Below are positions 33,784 through 43,111 of a DNA stretch of 64,000 nt, one piece after another. A program made the translations under genes and the position numbers. Position 1 is the first letter of the stretch. Each line of letters opens with the position of its first letter. The notes under the pieces are model-generated. The model searched no databases. It was given only the letters and a program-made list of their open reading frames with translations, and was not told where the DNA came from. Source of the stretch: an uncultured Porphyromonadaceae bacterium (lineage in GTDB: Bacteria > Bacteroidota > Bacteroidia > Bacteroidales > Muribaculaceae). Location: assembly GCA_947178215.1 (NCBI GenBank), contig CAMWXJ010000012.1:26134-90133 (forward strand), given 5' to 3'.

Positions 33784-34782
33784 ATGAACATTACTCATCT
33801 CAATCCTCTTCGCATTGCAGCCATAGCCGCCATAGCGGTTATGGCCGTTGCGGTGTCATCGTGTGACAAGAAGCCTAAATCGACAGCTTCGAGCGGAATA
33901 GCCACCATAGCCTGCGATGCCTCTTTCGAGAACATCATACAGCAGGAGATAGACGTATTCGAGTTCAATTACAAGCAGGCCTCGATAATACCTTATTATA
34001 TCGACGAGCGCGCCTGCATCGACTCGCTGCTTGACCTCGGCACCAAACTCGCCGTGACCACCCGTCCGCTCACCGACAAGGAGGAGGCATATCTCAAAAG
34101 CAAGGACCGCCAGGTTCGCCAGAGCCGCATCGCTGTCGATGCCCTCGCCCTTATAGTCAATCCCGCCAACAATATAGAGCAGCTTTCCACCGCCGAGCTT
34201 GCCGAGATACTCTCGGGCAAGGAGCAGGAATGGAACAACGTGTGGCCCAACGACGGCCTCGGCCGCATAGAGGTGGTGTTTGACCACCAGGGCTCATCGA
34301 CAGTGCAGTATATGCGCGACTCGCTTCTCGCCGGCGGACAGCTCGGTGACAATGTGTTTGCCCAGAAGTCGCCCGAAGAGGTGTTCAAGGCTGTGGCTTC
34401 CAATAAGAACGCTATCGGCGTGATAGGCGTGAGCTGGATTTCGACCGACATGGCCACCGCCAACATGACCACCGAAGAGCGCGTCAAGGCCCTCAACGAC
34501 ACCACCGGCTCTGCCCCCGACCAGCAGTTCCGCCAGGAAGTCAAGGTGCTCAAAGTGTCGCGCCCCGACGAGGTGACGGCCTTTGCCCCCTACCAGTATT
34601 ATATTTACAGCGGACAATACCCCCTCATACGCTCAATTTATCTGATATGCACCGGAGCCGGCGGCACCATAAGCCACGGTTTCTACTCCTACGTGACCGG
34701 CTTCCAGGGTCAGAAGCTCATCCAGAGCACCGGAGTGCTGCCCAACATGATATATACACAGCGTGTGGAGGTACACCGTTAA
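33784..34782 (+). CDS. PstS-like substrate-binding lipoprotein
   Basis: The 332-residue lipoprotein (lipobox VAVSSC) has the fold of phosphate-type periplasmic binding proteins. Markers are IACDASFENIIQQEIDVFEF, LAVTTRPLTDKEEAYL, VDALALIVNPANNIEQLSTA with ELAEILSGKEQEWNNVW, and NKNAIGVIGVSWIS. In Bacteroidetes such solitary PstS-like proteins are often found near TPR proteins and TonB/ExbBD genes and not with an ABC permease; here a TPR protein follows. Phosphate binding is possible but unproven. Confidence 0.8.
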   Translation: MNITHLNPLRIAAIAAIAVMAVAVSSCDKKPKSTASSGIATIACDASFENIIQQEIDVFEFNYKQASIIPYYIDERACIDSLLDLGTKLAVTTRPLTDKEEAYLKSKDRQVRQSRIAVDALALIVNPANNIEQLSTAELAEILSGKEQEWNNVWPNDGLGRIEVVFDHQGSSTVQYMRDSLLAGGQLGDNVFAQKSPEEVFKAVASNKNAIGVIGVSWISTDMATANMTTEERVKALNDTTGSAPDQQFRQEVKVLKVSRPDEVTAFAPYQYYIYSGQYPLIRSIYLICTGAGGTISHGFYSYVTGFQGQKLIQSTGVLPNMIYTQRVEVHR

Positions 34783-34874
34783 ACTCATTTAATGGCTGCG
34801 CGCCCAGGCAATAAAGGCCGTGGCCTCAACGTTGCAATAAAAAAAAATAATAAAATAAGCCTCATTAACACAAG

Positions 34875-36503
34875 ATGAAACTGAAATCGTTTGTCTCACT
34901 TGCCGCTGCCCTTATCCTCGGCGGCTTCGGTGCAATCAACGCACAGGGCTATCAGGACGGCGTCGATAACTACAACGCCGGCCGTGAAGATGTAGCCAAG
35001 ACCATTCTGACCAATACCCTCAACGACGCCTCTACCGACAAGGCCGTGAGCTACTACTATCTCGGTCAGATTGCTTTCAACGAAAAGAACGTAGCAGAAG
35101 CCGAGAAGCTCTTCAACCAAGGCGTGCAGGCCAACGGTGCATATGCTCCCAACCTCATCGGTCTCGGTCAGATAGCTCTCGCCAAGAACGACAAGAAGGG
35201 CGCCGAAGACTACTTCAAGCAGGCTTCATCACTCAACAAAAAGGACGCCGCCATTACCGCTAACATCGCACGCGCTTACTGGATGGTCGACCCCGCCGTA
35301 TATCAGAAAGACATCGAAAAGAATATCGCCAAGGCTCTCAAAGACTCCAAGAATCAGGAATCGGCAGTGTATGTGCTTCAAGGCGACATGGCTGCCGACA
35401 ATGACCCCGGCGAAGCCGCTTCGCTTTACGAGATGGCTATCTCGATGGACGAAGGCCGCAACCGTGTGAACCGCGAGGCTTACGTGAAGTATGCCCAGAC
35501 CTACTTCCGCGTCAATCCCTCGTTTGCAATCAAGAAGCTCGAAGAGCTCAACGAGAAGGAGCCCAACTCGGCCCTCGCTCAGCGCGAACTTGCTGAGAAG
35601 TACTACGACAACAACCAGTACGGCAGCGCTTATCTCCAGTACAAGAAGTACATGGCCAACCCCAACCACTTCCAGAACGACGAACAGCGCTATGCCGGAC
35701 TCGCCTTCTCGGCCAAGGAGTATCAGGAGAGTCTTGACATCGCCAACAAGGTGCTCGCCAAGGACCCCGAGAATCCCTTCATGTATCGCGTGCTGATGCT
35801 CAACAACAACGCCCTCAAAAACTATGCAGCAGCCGAAGAAGCCGGCCGCAAGCTCTTCTCGATTCCCGGCGCCAACCTCATCCCCAACGACTACACCCTC
35901 TACGCCGACGCTCTCGCCGACCAGGCCAAGTATCCCGAAGCAATCGAAATCTACCAGAAGGCCATTGCCGCCAATCCCGAAAACGGCGAGCTCGTGAAGA
36001 GCCTCTCGGCCGTGTATGACCGTGCCGGTGAAGGCGCCCTCGCCGTAGAGACCATGAAGAAGTATCTCGATGCCGGCAACGGCTCGACCACCGACCTCGT
36101 GAACATGGCCCGTCGCTATGACAACTACGCCCGTCAGCTCCCCGAAGGCACTCCTGAGCGTCAGGAGGCAGCCAACGAAGGTCTCAAATATATCAACCAG
36201 TCGATTGAGCGTGTGCCCGACAACGCCACCATATACCGCATCAAGGCTCAGCTCCTCCTCTCGGCCAACGACAACAAGCCGAGCGAAGATATGGTGACTG
36301 CCTACCGCACCATGCTCGACCTCCTCGACGCCGACCCCGCCAACAAGGAGAAAGCCGCAAGCTCATACCTCGGCGCTTACTATCTCATGGGTGCCTACTA
36401 CCTCCAGAACGGCGACAAGGACAAGGCCCGTGAGTACTACACCAAGTATCTCGAATACCGTCCCGACGACGCTCAGGTACGCAGCATGCTCGAAAAGCTC
36501 TAA
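34875..36503 (+). CDS. Secreted TPR-repeat protein
   Basis: The 542-residue protein has a signal peptide (MKLKSFVSLAAALILGG to AINAQG) and tetratricopeptide repeats across the whole mature part, for example AVSYYYLGQIAFNEKNVAEA, YAPNLIGLGQIALAKNDKKG, YADALADQAKYPEAIEIYQK and LMGAYYLQNGDKDKAREYYT. It is probably a periplasmic scaffold. It is strongly codon-biased (few rare codons), which suggests high expression. It follows the PstS-like gene, and the two are commonly neighbours in Bacteroidetes. It is closed by a strong terminator. Confidence 0.85.
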   Translation: MKLKSFVSLAAALILGGFGAINAQGYQDGVDNYNAGREDVAKTILTNTLNDASTDKAVSYYYLGQIAFNEKNVAEAEKLFNQGVQANGAYAPNLIGLGQIALAKNDKKGAEDYFKQASSLNKKDAAITANIARAYWMVDPAVYQKDIEKNIAKALKDSKNQESAVYVLQGDMAADNDPGEAASLYEMAISMDEGRNRVNREAYVKYAQTYFRVNPSFAIKKLEELNEKEPNSALAQRELAEKYYDNNQYGSAYLQYKKYMANPNHFQNDEQRYAGLAFSAKEYQESLDIANKVLAKDPENPFMYRVLMLNNNALKNYAAAEEAGRKLFSIPGANLIPNDYTLYADALADQAKYPEAIEIYQKAIAANPENGELVKSLSAVYDRAGEGALAVETMKKYLDAGNGSTTDLVNMARRYDNYARQLPEGTPERQEAANEGLKYINQSIERVPDNATIYRIKAQLLLSANDNKPSEDMVTAYRTMLDLLDADPANKEKAASSYLGAYYLMGAYYLQNGDKDKAREYYTKYLEYRPDDAQVRSMLEKL

Positions 36504-36528
36504 TAACAGATTATTCAACGAAAGGCTC

Positions 36529-36566
36529 AAAGGCCCTTGTTCCGGTCGACCGGGACAAGGGCCTTT
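36529..36566 (+). terminator. Intrinsic terminator after the TPR gene
   Basis: AAAGGCCCTTGT pairs with ACAAGGGCCTTT over 12 bp, with an inner CCGG-TCGA-CCGG helix, 26 bp after the stop codon. Confidence 0.9.
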
Positions 36567-36625
36567 ATAAATAGTGAGACTTGCAAATCTTGGCGGCATA
36601 CGCTCGCTATGTCGTGGAAAACCGC

Positions 36626-36633
36626 TATCTTTG
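36626..36633 (+). promoter_or_regulatory. -7 box directly before lolD
   Basis: TATCTTTG ends 9 bp before the lolD ATG at 36642. It also rules out the track start at 36537, which lies inside the preceding terminator. Confidence 0.55.
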
Positions 36634-36641
36634 CATTTACG

Positions 36642-37346
36642 ATGATTACTGCGACCGACATAACGAAGCGTTTCGGCAGCCTTACGGTGCTACGCGGCAT
36701 CTCGCTCGGTATACGCCGCGGCGAAGTCATGGCTATCACCGGACCGAGCGGAGCTGGCAAGACCACGCTGCTCCAGATTCTCGGTACGCTCGACCGTCCC
36801 GACGGCGGCAGGGTGGAGTATGGCGACACCGACGTGTTCCGCCTCAACGACACCCGCCTCGCGCGTTTCCGCAACGCCAACATAGGCTTCGTGTTTCAGT
36901 TTCATCAGCTGCTCCCCGAGTTTACAATGCTCGAAAATGTGGCTATGCCGGCGCTGATTGCCGGAAAGTCGCGCTCCGAGGCCTTTGCCCGCGCCCGCGA
37001 GCTTACGGCCTATCTCGGACTGTCTGACCGCGAGAACCACCGTCCGGCCGAGTTGTCGGGTGGTGAGCGACAGCGTGCTGCTGTGGCGCGTGCCCTTGTC
37101 AACAACCCCGCCGTGGTGCTTGCCGACGAGCCGTCGGGCTCGCTCGACTCGGCTAACCGCGCCGAGCTCCAACGGCTGTTTTTTGACCTGAGGCGCGACA
37201 TGGGGCAGACATTCGTAATCGTGACCCACGACAGCGAACTCGCCCGACAGTGCGATCGCATGGTGAGCATGGCCGACGGCCGCATCACCTCCATTACCGA
37301 CAATATCGTCGACAACCAGCTTAACACCAATCCTTTATCTATCTAA
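36642..37346 (+). CDS. lolD: ABC transporter ATPase, LolD/MacB type
   Basis: The 234-residue ATPase has Walker [11 protein letters not shown]-loop [20 protein letters not shown], signature [15 protein letters not shown], Walker [13 protein letters not shown] and the H-loop VTHDSEL. The [11 protein letters not shown] stretch and ADEPSGSLD are typical of LolD, which powers release of lipoproteins from the inner membrane by LolCE. No LolC/E permease is beside it, as is usual in Bacteroidetes. A lipoprotein gene starts 3 bp downstream. A MacB or FtsE-like partner cannot be excluded. Confidence 0.85.
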   Translation: MITATDITKRFGSLTVLRGISLGIRRGEVMAITGPSGAGKTTLLQILGTLDRPDGGRVEYGDTDVFRLNDTRLARFRNANIGFVFQFHQLLPEFTMLENVAMPALIAGKSRSEAFARARELTAYLGLSDRENHRPAELSGGERQRAAVARALVNNPAVVLADEPSGSLDSANRAELQRLFFDLRRDMGQTFVIVTHDSELARQCDRMVSMADGRITSITDNIVDNQLNTNPLSI

Positions 37347-37349
37347 ACA

Positions 37350-38081
37350 ATGACCAATCATCTCATGCACGCTTTCCGCATCGTGCGCAGCGCCGTTGTT
37401 GCGCTCGCTGTTGCCATACCGGCACTGGCGATTCTCACGTCGTGCGACGACACCGAGTACGAGAGCGTGTCGCTCCCGGCTTACAGCATCATAGCCACTC
37501 TCGACAGCAACCGCCAGGGAGCCGGCTCGGTGTTCACCTACCGTACAGGCGAGACGACTCCGCTCGTCACCGTCACCTCCAAGATTATGCTCGACACCGC
37601 CTATCATGTGTCGGTGGGCGACCGCCTCGTGATATATTTCAACACCGAGGATAACCGCAGCATAGAGCAGAGCGGCCCAATCGACCTCCGCATGATAACC
37701 CGTGTGTACAACGACACCATACGCCCCGCCACATCCACCATAATATCCTCATGGAAATCGGCCCCTGTGTCGGGTACGCAGGTATGTCGCCGCGGCAACT
37801 ATATCGACGTATGGGCCTATCTGCCCCTGATGCAACAGCAGCAGTACCTCCGCCTTTATGTCGATGAGAACTCCATAGCGGGAGGCAAGGCCGACATGTA
37901 CCTCACCCTCGACAATCCCAACCTCGCCCCCGGGCAGAGCGCATTGTTCTACTCGTCGTTCCACATCGAGGAGTTTCTGCGTGCCCACCCCGACGTAAAC
38001 TCTTTCCACATCAGTGTGGCGGGAGCGCAGTCGGTCAACCCGGTGGTGGAGCTCAACGGTATATCCCTCCTCCCCGACTGA
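37350..38081 (+). CDS. NigD-like lipoprotein
   Basis: The 243-residue lipoprotein (lipobox AILTSC) has two beta-rich halves. The first contains YSIIATLDSNRQGAGSVFTY and VGDRLVIYFNTEDN, which resemble the OB-like N-terminal domain of NigD proteins. The second (IDVWAYLPLMQQQQYLRLYV, then QSALFYSSFHIEEFLRAHPD) resembles their C-terminal beta-sandwich. It starts 3 bp after lolD and is cotranscribed with it. NigD function is poorly known. The family call is by pattern only. Confidence 0.55.
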   Translation: MTNHLMHAFRIVRSAVVALAVAIPALAILTSCDDTEYESVSLPAYSIIATLDSNRQGAGSVFTYRTGETTPLVTVTSKIMLDTAYHVSVGDRLVIYFNTEDNRSIEQSGPIDLRMITRVYNDTIRPATSTIISSWKSAPVSGTQVCRRGNYIDVWAYLPLMQQQQYLRLYVDENSIAGGKADMYLTLDNPNLAPGQSALFYSSFHIEEFLRAHPDVNSFHISVAGAQSVNPVVELNGISLLPD

Positions 38082-38140
38082 CCCCAAGCAACAACACACA
38101 TAAACAGAATATAAAACACTAAATCAAAACCCCGTCCATC

Positions 38141-38467
38141 ATGGAAAATAACAACAAGCAGCAGGAGCTCAAGATAGAAGTGACCCCTGAAATTGCTCAG
38201 GGCAACTACGCCAACCTCGCAGTGATTTCACACACTCCCAACGAAGTGTTCATCGACTTCATCGCCATGGTTCCCAACATGCAGCAGGCCCGCGTACAGA
38301 GCCGCATCATCATGACTCCCGAAAATGCCAAGAACCTCCTCTTTGCCCTTGGCGACAACATCAAGAAATATGAGGCCGCCTTTGGCGAAATCAAGCCCCG
38401 CACTCCCAAGGCTCCCGCCAATCCCGGCGAGATACGCAATCCCTTCATGACCGGCGGCAAGGCTTGA
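38141..38467 (+). CDS. DUF3467 protein
   Basis: The 108-residue protein matches DUF3467: [60 protein letters not shown]. This small family is found across Bacteroidetes and archaea without an assigned function. It lies 79 bp before cysS on the same strand. The tail ([16 protein letters not shown]) is probably disordered. Confidence 0.88.
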   Translation: MENNNKQQELKIEVTPEIAQGNYANLAVISHTPNEVFIDFIAMVPNMQQARVQSRIIMTPENAKNLLFALGDNIKKYEAAFGEIKPRTPKAPANPGEIRNPFMTGGKA

Positions 38468-38546
38468 ACACGGCCCTGCCCCCGCTCTCTCCTCACCCCT
38501 TTCTCTTTCCTCACCCACCTCATCCAACCACAACCATATATCGGCC

Positions 38547-40046
38547 ATGCATCCCCATCAGTTACTCATCTACAACTCACTGACACGCCGCAAGGAACTC
38601 TTCAAGCCCATTCATGAAGGCAGAGTGGGCATGTATGTCTGCGGTCCTACCGTATACGGCGACGGCCATCTCGGCCATGCCCGCCCTGCAATTACGTTCG
38701 ACATAGTGTATCGCTATCTCACCCACCTCGGCTATAAGGTGCGCTACGTGCGCAATATCACCGACGTGGGTCATCTGGAACACGATGCCGATTCGGGCGA
38801 GGACAAGATTGCCAAGAAGGCGCGCCTGGAACAGCTCGAACCGATGGAAGTGGTCCAGCACTATCTCAACCGCTATCACAAGGCCATGGAGCGCCTCAAC
38901 GTGCTTCCTCCTTCGATTGAGCCTCACGCCTCGGGCCATATCATAGAGCAGATAGAGTATGTGAAGAAGATACTCGAGGCCGGATATGCCTACGAAAGCA
39001 ACGGCTCGGTATATTTCGACGTGCGCCGCTTTGACGCCGACCACAAATACGGTCGCTTGTCGGGCCGTAACCTCGACGAGATGCTCGCCACCACACGCGA
39101 CCTCGACGGCCAGGAGGAGAAGCGCTTCCCCGCCGATTTCGCGCTCTGGAAAAAGGCCGCGCCTGAGCATATCATGCACTGGCCCAGCCCATGGAGCGAG
39201 GGATTCCCCGGCTGGCACCTCGAATGCTCTACCATGAGCGAGAAATATCTCGGCTGCCCGTTTGACATCCACGGCGGCGGCATGGACCTTAAATTCCCCC
39301 ACCACGAGTGCGAGATAGCGCAGAGTGTGTCGTGCAACGGCCATGACGCCGTAAACTACTGGATGCACAACAACATGATTACCATCGAGGGACAGAAGAT
39401 GGGCAAGAGCCTCGGCAACTTCATCACGCTCGACGAGTTCTTCACCGGCTCGCATCCCAAGCTCGATCAGCCTTACAGTCCCATGGTGATACGCTTCTTC
39501 ATCCTGCAAGCCCACTATCGCGGCACCGTCGACTTCTCCAACGACGCCCTCAAAGCAGCTGAAAAAGCCCTCGAACGTCTGCTTGACGGCTTCCGCCGTC
39601 TCCAAGGCCTCCAACCGTCGGCCGAATCGGCTGCGGGTCTCGCCGACAGTATCGCCGCACTCGAACGCCGTTGCTACGATGCGCTCGATGATGACTTCAA
39701 CACCCCCATGGTGATAGCAGCCCTCTTCGAAGCCTGCTCGATTGTCAACAACATCAACGACGGCCGCACGCCCGCCTCGCAGGCCGACATTGACGCGCTC
39801 AAAGCGCTGTTCGGCACCTTTATGGTCGACATTCTCGGCATCGTGCCCGACACCGCCGCCGGAGCAGAGGGGAGCGGCTCGCTAAAACCGTTTGAGGAGG
39901 CTGTGGACCTGGTGCTGGAACTCCGCTCAAAGGCAAAGGCCGAAAAGAACTGGGCCGTATCCGACATGATACGCGACCGCCTCGCCGAGATAGGCTTCGA
40001 TGTTAAGGATACCAAAGGCGGCTTCGAGTGGAGCCTCAAAAAGTGA
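38547..40046 (+). CDS. cysS: Cysteine-tRNA ligase
   Basis: The 499-residue class I synthetase charges tRNA-Cys. [16 protein letters not shown] contains the HIGH motif (HLGH) and [12 protein letters not shown] the KMSKS motif. Zinc ligands are at [17 protein letters not shown] and HHECEIAQS, and [18 protein letters not shown] is the family block. The C-terminal DALR anticodon-binding domain follows from about residue 360. The start [17 protein letters not shown] is the usual N-terminus. Confidence 0.97.
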   Translation: MHPHQLLIYNSLTRRKELFKPIHEGRVGMYVCGPTVYGDGHLGHARPAITFDIVYRYLTHLGYKVRYVRNITDVGHLEHDADSGEDKIAKKARLEQLEPMEVVQHYLNRYHKAMERLNVLPPSIEPHASGHIIEQIEYVKKILEAGYAYESNGSVYFDVRRFDADHKYGRLSGRNLDEMLATTRDLDGQEEKRFPADFALWKKAAPEHIMHWPSPWSEGFPGWHLECSTMSEKYLGCPFDIHGGGMDLKFPHHECEIAQSVSCNGHDAVNYWMHNNMITIEGQKMGKSLGNFITLDEFFTGSHPKLDQPYSPMVIRFFILQAHYRGTVDFSNDALKAAEKALERLLDGFRRLQGLQPSAESAAGLADSIAALERRCYDALDDDFNTPMVIAALFEACSIVNNINDGRTPASQADIDALKALFGTFMVDILGIVPDTAAGAEGSGSLKPFEEAVDLVLELRSKAKAEKNWAVSDMIRDRLAEIGFDVKDTKGGFEWSLKK

Positions 40047-40053
40047 TATACAG

Positions 40054-40521
40054 ATGCGTACCGAAACCGAACTCACAGGTGTGACGTCGCTCGGCCAGAG
40101 CGGCACATCCTACCCCTCCGACTACTCCCCCGAGTTGCTTGAAACCTTTGTCAACAAGCATCCCGAAAACGAATATCTCGTGACGTTCAACTGTCCGGAG
40201 TTCACGTCGCTGTGTCCCAAGACCGGTCAGCCCGATTTCGCCAAGATAATCATCAACTATATCCCGCGCGAGCGCATGGTCGAGAGCAAGAGCCTGAAAC
40301 TCTATCTCTTCTCGTTCCGCAACCACGGCGACTTCCACGAGGACTGCATCAACATCATCATGAAAGACCTCGTGAAGCTTATGGACCCGCGCTATATCGA
40401 GGTCACCGGCATCTTCACTCCTCGCGGCGGTATTTCGATATATCCCTTTGCCAACTACGGCGATGCCGAGCACCAGGATATGGTGCGCGCCCGCCTGCTG
40501 GCGTCGTTTCGCAACGAATAA
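40054..40521 (+). CDS. queF: NADPH-dependent 7-cyano-7-deazaguanine reductase QueF
   Basis: The 155-residue protein is of the short (type I) QueF class and reduces preQ0 to preQ1 in queuosine synthesis. [19 protein letters not shown] contains the nucleophilic cysteine, [20 protein letters not shown] the NADPH-binding QueF motif, and [19 protein letters not shown] the end of the fold. The start [10 protein letters not shown] lies 7 bp after cysS; the track start is inside cysS. queC follows 9 bp later, so two steps of the pathway sit together. Confidence 0.96.
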   Translation: MRTETELTGVTSLGQSGTSYPSDYSPELLETFVNKHPENEYLVTFNCPEFTSLCPKTGQPDFAKIIINYIPRERMVESKSLKLYLFSFRNHGDFHEDCINIIMKDLVKLMDPRYIEVTGIFTPRGGISIYPFANYGDAEHQDMVRARLLASFRNE

Positions 40522-40530
40522 TCACATTTA

Positions 40531-41226
40531 ATGAAAGATACCCTTCTTGTACTGTCGGGTGGAATGGACTCCACCACGATGCTCTATGAGTTTGCCGACC
40601 GCATCGCCGCCGCCGTGACGTTTGACTACGGTTCCAACCACAACGCACGCGAGTGCAAGTGTGCCGAGGCATCGTGCCGTCGGCTCGGCATCGAGTGGAT
40701 TTGCATCCCCCTCGAATTCATGAAGCGCTATTTCCGCAGCGCGCTGCTCGACGGGCCCGGGGCAATACCCCTCGGCGACGACTATAACGCCGAGAACATG
40801 GCCGCCACGGTGGTGCCTTTCCGCAATGGCATCATGCTTTCTATCGCAGCCGGTCTGGCCCAGAGCCTCGGGCTCACCACCGTGATGCTCGCCAACCACT
40901 CCGGCGACCACCATATCTATCCCGACTGTCGTCCGGCCTTTGTCAGTGCCATGAACTCGGCAATCTCGGAGGGCACCGGCGAAAAGGTGGTGCTTGAAGC
41001 CCCTTACACCCACCTCACCAAAAATGAGATTGCCATACGCGGTGCAAAAATCGGTGTGGACTATTCGCTGACTTACTCATGTTACTGCGGCGGGGAGCGC
41101 CACTGCGGCCGATGCGCCACATGCCGCGAACGCGCCGAAGCCCTCGCCGCCGCCGGTCTGCCCGTCGACTGCCTCCCCCTCGCTGACGACCACGCCTCCG
41201 ACACAACCCCGACAGCTCAGGCATGA
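40531..41226 (+). CDS. queC: 7-cyano-7-deazaguanine synthase QueC
   Basis: The 231-residue ATP-dependent ligase makes preQ0 from 7-carboxy-7-deazaguanine. LVLSGGMDSTTMLYEF is the PP-loop and TVVPFRNGIMLSIAAGLA the family stretch. The C-terminal zinc site is SCYCGGERHCGRCATCRERA. It follows queF by 9 bp and overlaps dtd by 4 bp, so queF-queC-dtd read as one unit. The last 20 residues beyond the zinc site are longer than usual. Confidence 0.97.
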   Translation: MKDTLLVLSGGMDSTTMLYEFADRIAAAVTFDYGSNHNARECKCAEASCRRLGIEWICIPLEFMKRYFRSALLDGPGAIPLGDDYNAENMAATVVPFRNGIMLSIAAGLAQSLGLTTVMLANHSGDHHIYPDCRPAFVSAMNSAISEGTGEKVVLEAPYTHLTKNEIAIRGAKIGVDYSLTYSCYCGGERHCGRCATCRERAEALAAAGLPVDCLPLADDHASDTTPTAQA

Positions 41227-41663
41227 GACTCGTGATTCAACGCGTGAGCCGCGCATCGGTCGACATCGACGGCGTCACGGTAGGTGCGATAGGCCGGGGC
41301 CTGATGGTGCTCTGCGGCGTAGGCCACGACGACACTCCGGCCCAGGCTATGAAGCTGGCGGCCAAGACTGTGGCCATGCGCATATTTCCCGACGAGCGCG
41401 GCGTGATGAACCGCTCGGTGAGCGATATAGGCGGCGACGTGCTTGTAGTGAGTCAGTTCACTCTGCTTGCCGACGCCACCAAGGGTAATCGTCCGAGCTA
41501 TATCCGGGCCGCCGGCCATGAGCTTGCAACTAAGTTGTATGAGCTTTATGTGGCCGAACTGCAACGGCTGCTCGGTCGTCCTGTGCCTACCGGCCGCTTC
41601 GGCGCCGATATGGCTGTGAGTCTCGTCAACGACGGCCCCGTTACAATCGTGCTCGACATCTGA
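41223..41663 (+). CDS. dtd: D-aminoacyl-tRNA deacylase
   Basis: The 146-residue DTD enzyme hydrolyses D-amino acids from mischarged tRNA. MRLVIQRVSRASVDIDG is the standard N-terminus. VVSQFTLLADATKGNRPSY holds the SQFTL active-site motif, and SLVNDGPVTIVLDI the Gly-cisPro segment. It overlaps queC by 4 bp. Length and motifs are normal. Confidence 0.97.
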   Translation: MRLVIQRVSRASVDIDGVTVGAIGRGLMVLCGVGHDDTPAQAMKLAAKTVAMRIFPDERGVMNRSVSDIGGDVLVVSQFTLLADATKGNRPSYIRAAGHELATKLYELYVAELQRLLGRPVPTGRFGADMAVSLVNDGPVTIVLDI

Positions 41664-41731
41664 CGGCTTTCCGGTCACGCATCCGGGGCGTTTAGGATTG
41701 GGTGCGGCTCTGATATTAGATGAAAAATTAG

Positions 41732-41739
41732 TAACTTTG
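41732..41739 (+). promoter_or_regulatory. -7 box directly before the 41748 gene
   Basis: TAACTTTG ends 9 bp before the ATG at 41748, again giving little or no leader. Confidence 0.55.
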
Positions 41740-41747
41740 CGGTCACT

Positions 41748-42290
41748 ATGGATAACTCAACGAAGAAAACATTAGCTTACAACGACGAAGCTGACCGTGC
41801 CTACGGAGCCGCGGGCATGACGGTCGCCATTGTGGTGTGTAACGCCGAAGACCTGCTTGTGGGGGTCAACCTCGACGCCGACGAGCCTTCGGAGATGATG
41901 GAGCTTTCCGACGACTACTATTACGCCGGAAGCAACGCCAAGTCGGTGCGCGCGTCGTGGCAGCAGACTCTCTCGGCCTATCGTGCCGGTCTGGTCATGG
42001 CAGCGGGCAACGTTATCGCACGCAGCATGGCGGGCAACAACAAGCCTGTAAGCGCCGGTATGCGCCTTGACCTTCGGGAAGCCATAGAGCCCGACGGCCT
42101 CGACACCTGTCAGCTCGAGGTCGACGAGATTGACGAGCTTTTCGACCAGATTTTCTCTTATCTTCAACGGGTGTTCAGCAACGCAGGCGTGATTCGTATC
42201 ACCAACGACTTCGCCGGACTGCTCCGTCGTGAGCGCCGCCTCGGACGTTCGGATATTCTCTACGCCCTGCGTCCCCTCGCACGTCTGTAA
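41748..42290 (+). CDS. Conserved hypothetical protein, cytoplasmic
   Basis: The 180-residue protein has no signal or membrane segment. It is mostly helical and acidic (DADEPSEMMELSDDYYYAGS, QLEVDEIDELFDQIFSYLQR). I do not recognise a named domain; it looks like a conserved Bacteroidales hypothetical. It has its own promoter box and ends at a pair of hairpins shared with the convergent SIMPL gene. Confidence 0.65.
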   Translation: MDNSTKKTLAYNDEADRAYGAAGMTVAIVVCNAEDLLVGVNLDADEPSEMMELSDDYYYAGSNAKSVRASWQQTLSAYRAGLVMAAGNVIARSMAGNNKPVSAGMRLDLREAIEPDGLDTCQLEVDEIDELFDQIFSYLQRVFSNAGVIRITNDFAGLLRRERRLGRSDILYALRPLARL

Positions 42291-42297
42291 ACAGGAG

Positions 42298-42351
42298 GCA
42301 CCGTCAAACGGTGCCCGTGGCGGAGCCGCGCGCGTGACGGTTGCGCGCGGC
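42298..42351. terminator. Two hairpins between convergent genes
   Basis: GGCACCGT/ACGGTGCC (loop CAA) is followed by GCCGCGCGC/GCGCGCGGC. They lie in the 69-bp gap between the 41748 gene and the SIMPL gene and can stop both. Confidence 0.75.
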
Positions 42352-42359
42352 TTCACGGG

Positions 42360-43064
42360 TCAGTCTTCGAGATAGTAGGTTAGCGAGGTCACCACGCGCA
42401 CTGTCTTTATATAAGGTGTGTAGGCGTCGCGGTCGTCGATGCTGAACTGACCCTGGCGGGCGTTCTTTATTTTGCCGAGCTGGGAGTCGGAGTCATCGGA
42501 AAATTTCTGTGCTGCCTCGCGGGCGTTTTTGGTAGCTTCGGCTATCATGGCCGGCTTGATGTCGTTGAGGCCCGTGAACTCGTATGATATTGTGTTGCCG
42601 TAGTCCTGTGCCTGTACCGGTATGCCCATGCTCAGGAGGTCGCCCTGGCGGAGTATGAGCGAGCGCACTTTCTCCACCTGGTCGGAGCTTACGGTTACAA
42701 TCGAGGTGATGACGTAGCGCGACGATATGCCCGGCTTATAGTTGTAGTTGTCGATATTGTCCTGCATCTTGGGGGCACCCACGGAAATCTCTTTGTCGTT
42801 AAGGCCGTTGTCTTTGAGGAATTGTACTATCGTGGCGTTGGTGGTGTTGATGCGGTCATAGACCGACGGCAGGTCGTTGCCGTTGAAGCTGAACACGATA
42901 GGCCATGTGACATGGTTGGCGGGCACTTCGCGTTCGGCAAGGCCGCGCACTTCCACGGTGCGTGAGTTGTCGGTAAACGATTTGAGGCCGCTGCGGACAG
43001 CCAGGCCGAGAGCGAGCAGTCCTCCTGCGAGGATTACGGCTGCGATGATGTTGCTTGTTTTCAT
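42360..43064 (-). CDS. SIMPL (DUF541) periplasmic protein
   Basis: The 234-residue protein has an N-terminal anchor (IIAAVILAGGLLALGLAVRS) and a SIMPL domain: VEVRGLAEREVPANHVTW, TIVQFLKDNGLNDKEISVG, YVITSIVTVSSDQVEKVRSL and IAEATKNAREAAQKFSDDS. SIMPL proteins form oligomeric periplasmic assemblies linked to envelope stress; the exact role is unknown. It is last in the leftward unit after GH110, 47 bp downstream of it. Confidence 0.92.
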   Translation of the reverse strand: MKTSNIIAAVILAGGLLALGLAVRSGLKSFTDNSRTVEVRGLAEREVPANHVTWPIVFSFNGNDLPSVYDRINTTNATIVQFLKDNGLNDKEISVGAPKMQDNIDNYNYKPGISSRYVITSIVTVSSDQVEKVRSLILRQGDLLSMGIPVQAQDYGNTISYEFTGLNDIKPAMIAEATKNAREAAQKFSDDSDSQLGKIKNARQGQFSIDDRDAYTPYIKTVRVVTSLTYYLED

Positions 43065-43111
43065 TCCGGTTATAGTGTGCTTATGAGTGTTACCGATTAT
43101 ATAACACCGGC

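Noticed and set aside
38577-39614. 345-aa minus-strand ORF inside cysS
   Set aside because: Shadow of cysS, which has complete HIGH and KMSKS motifs.
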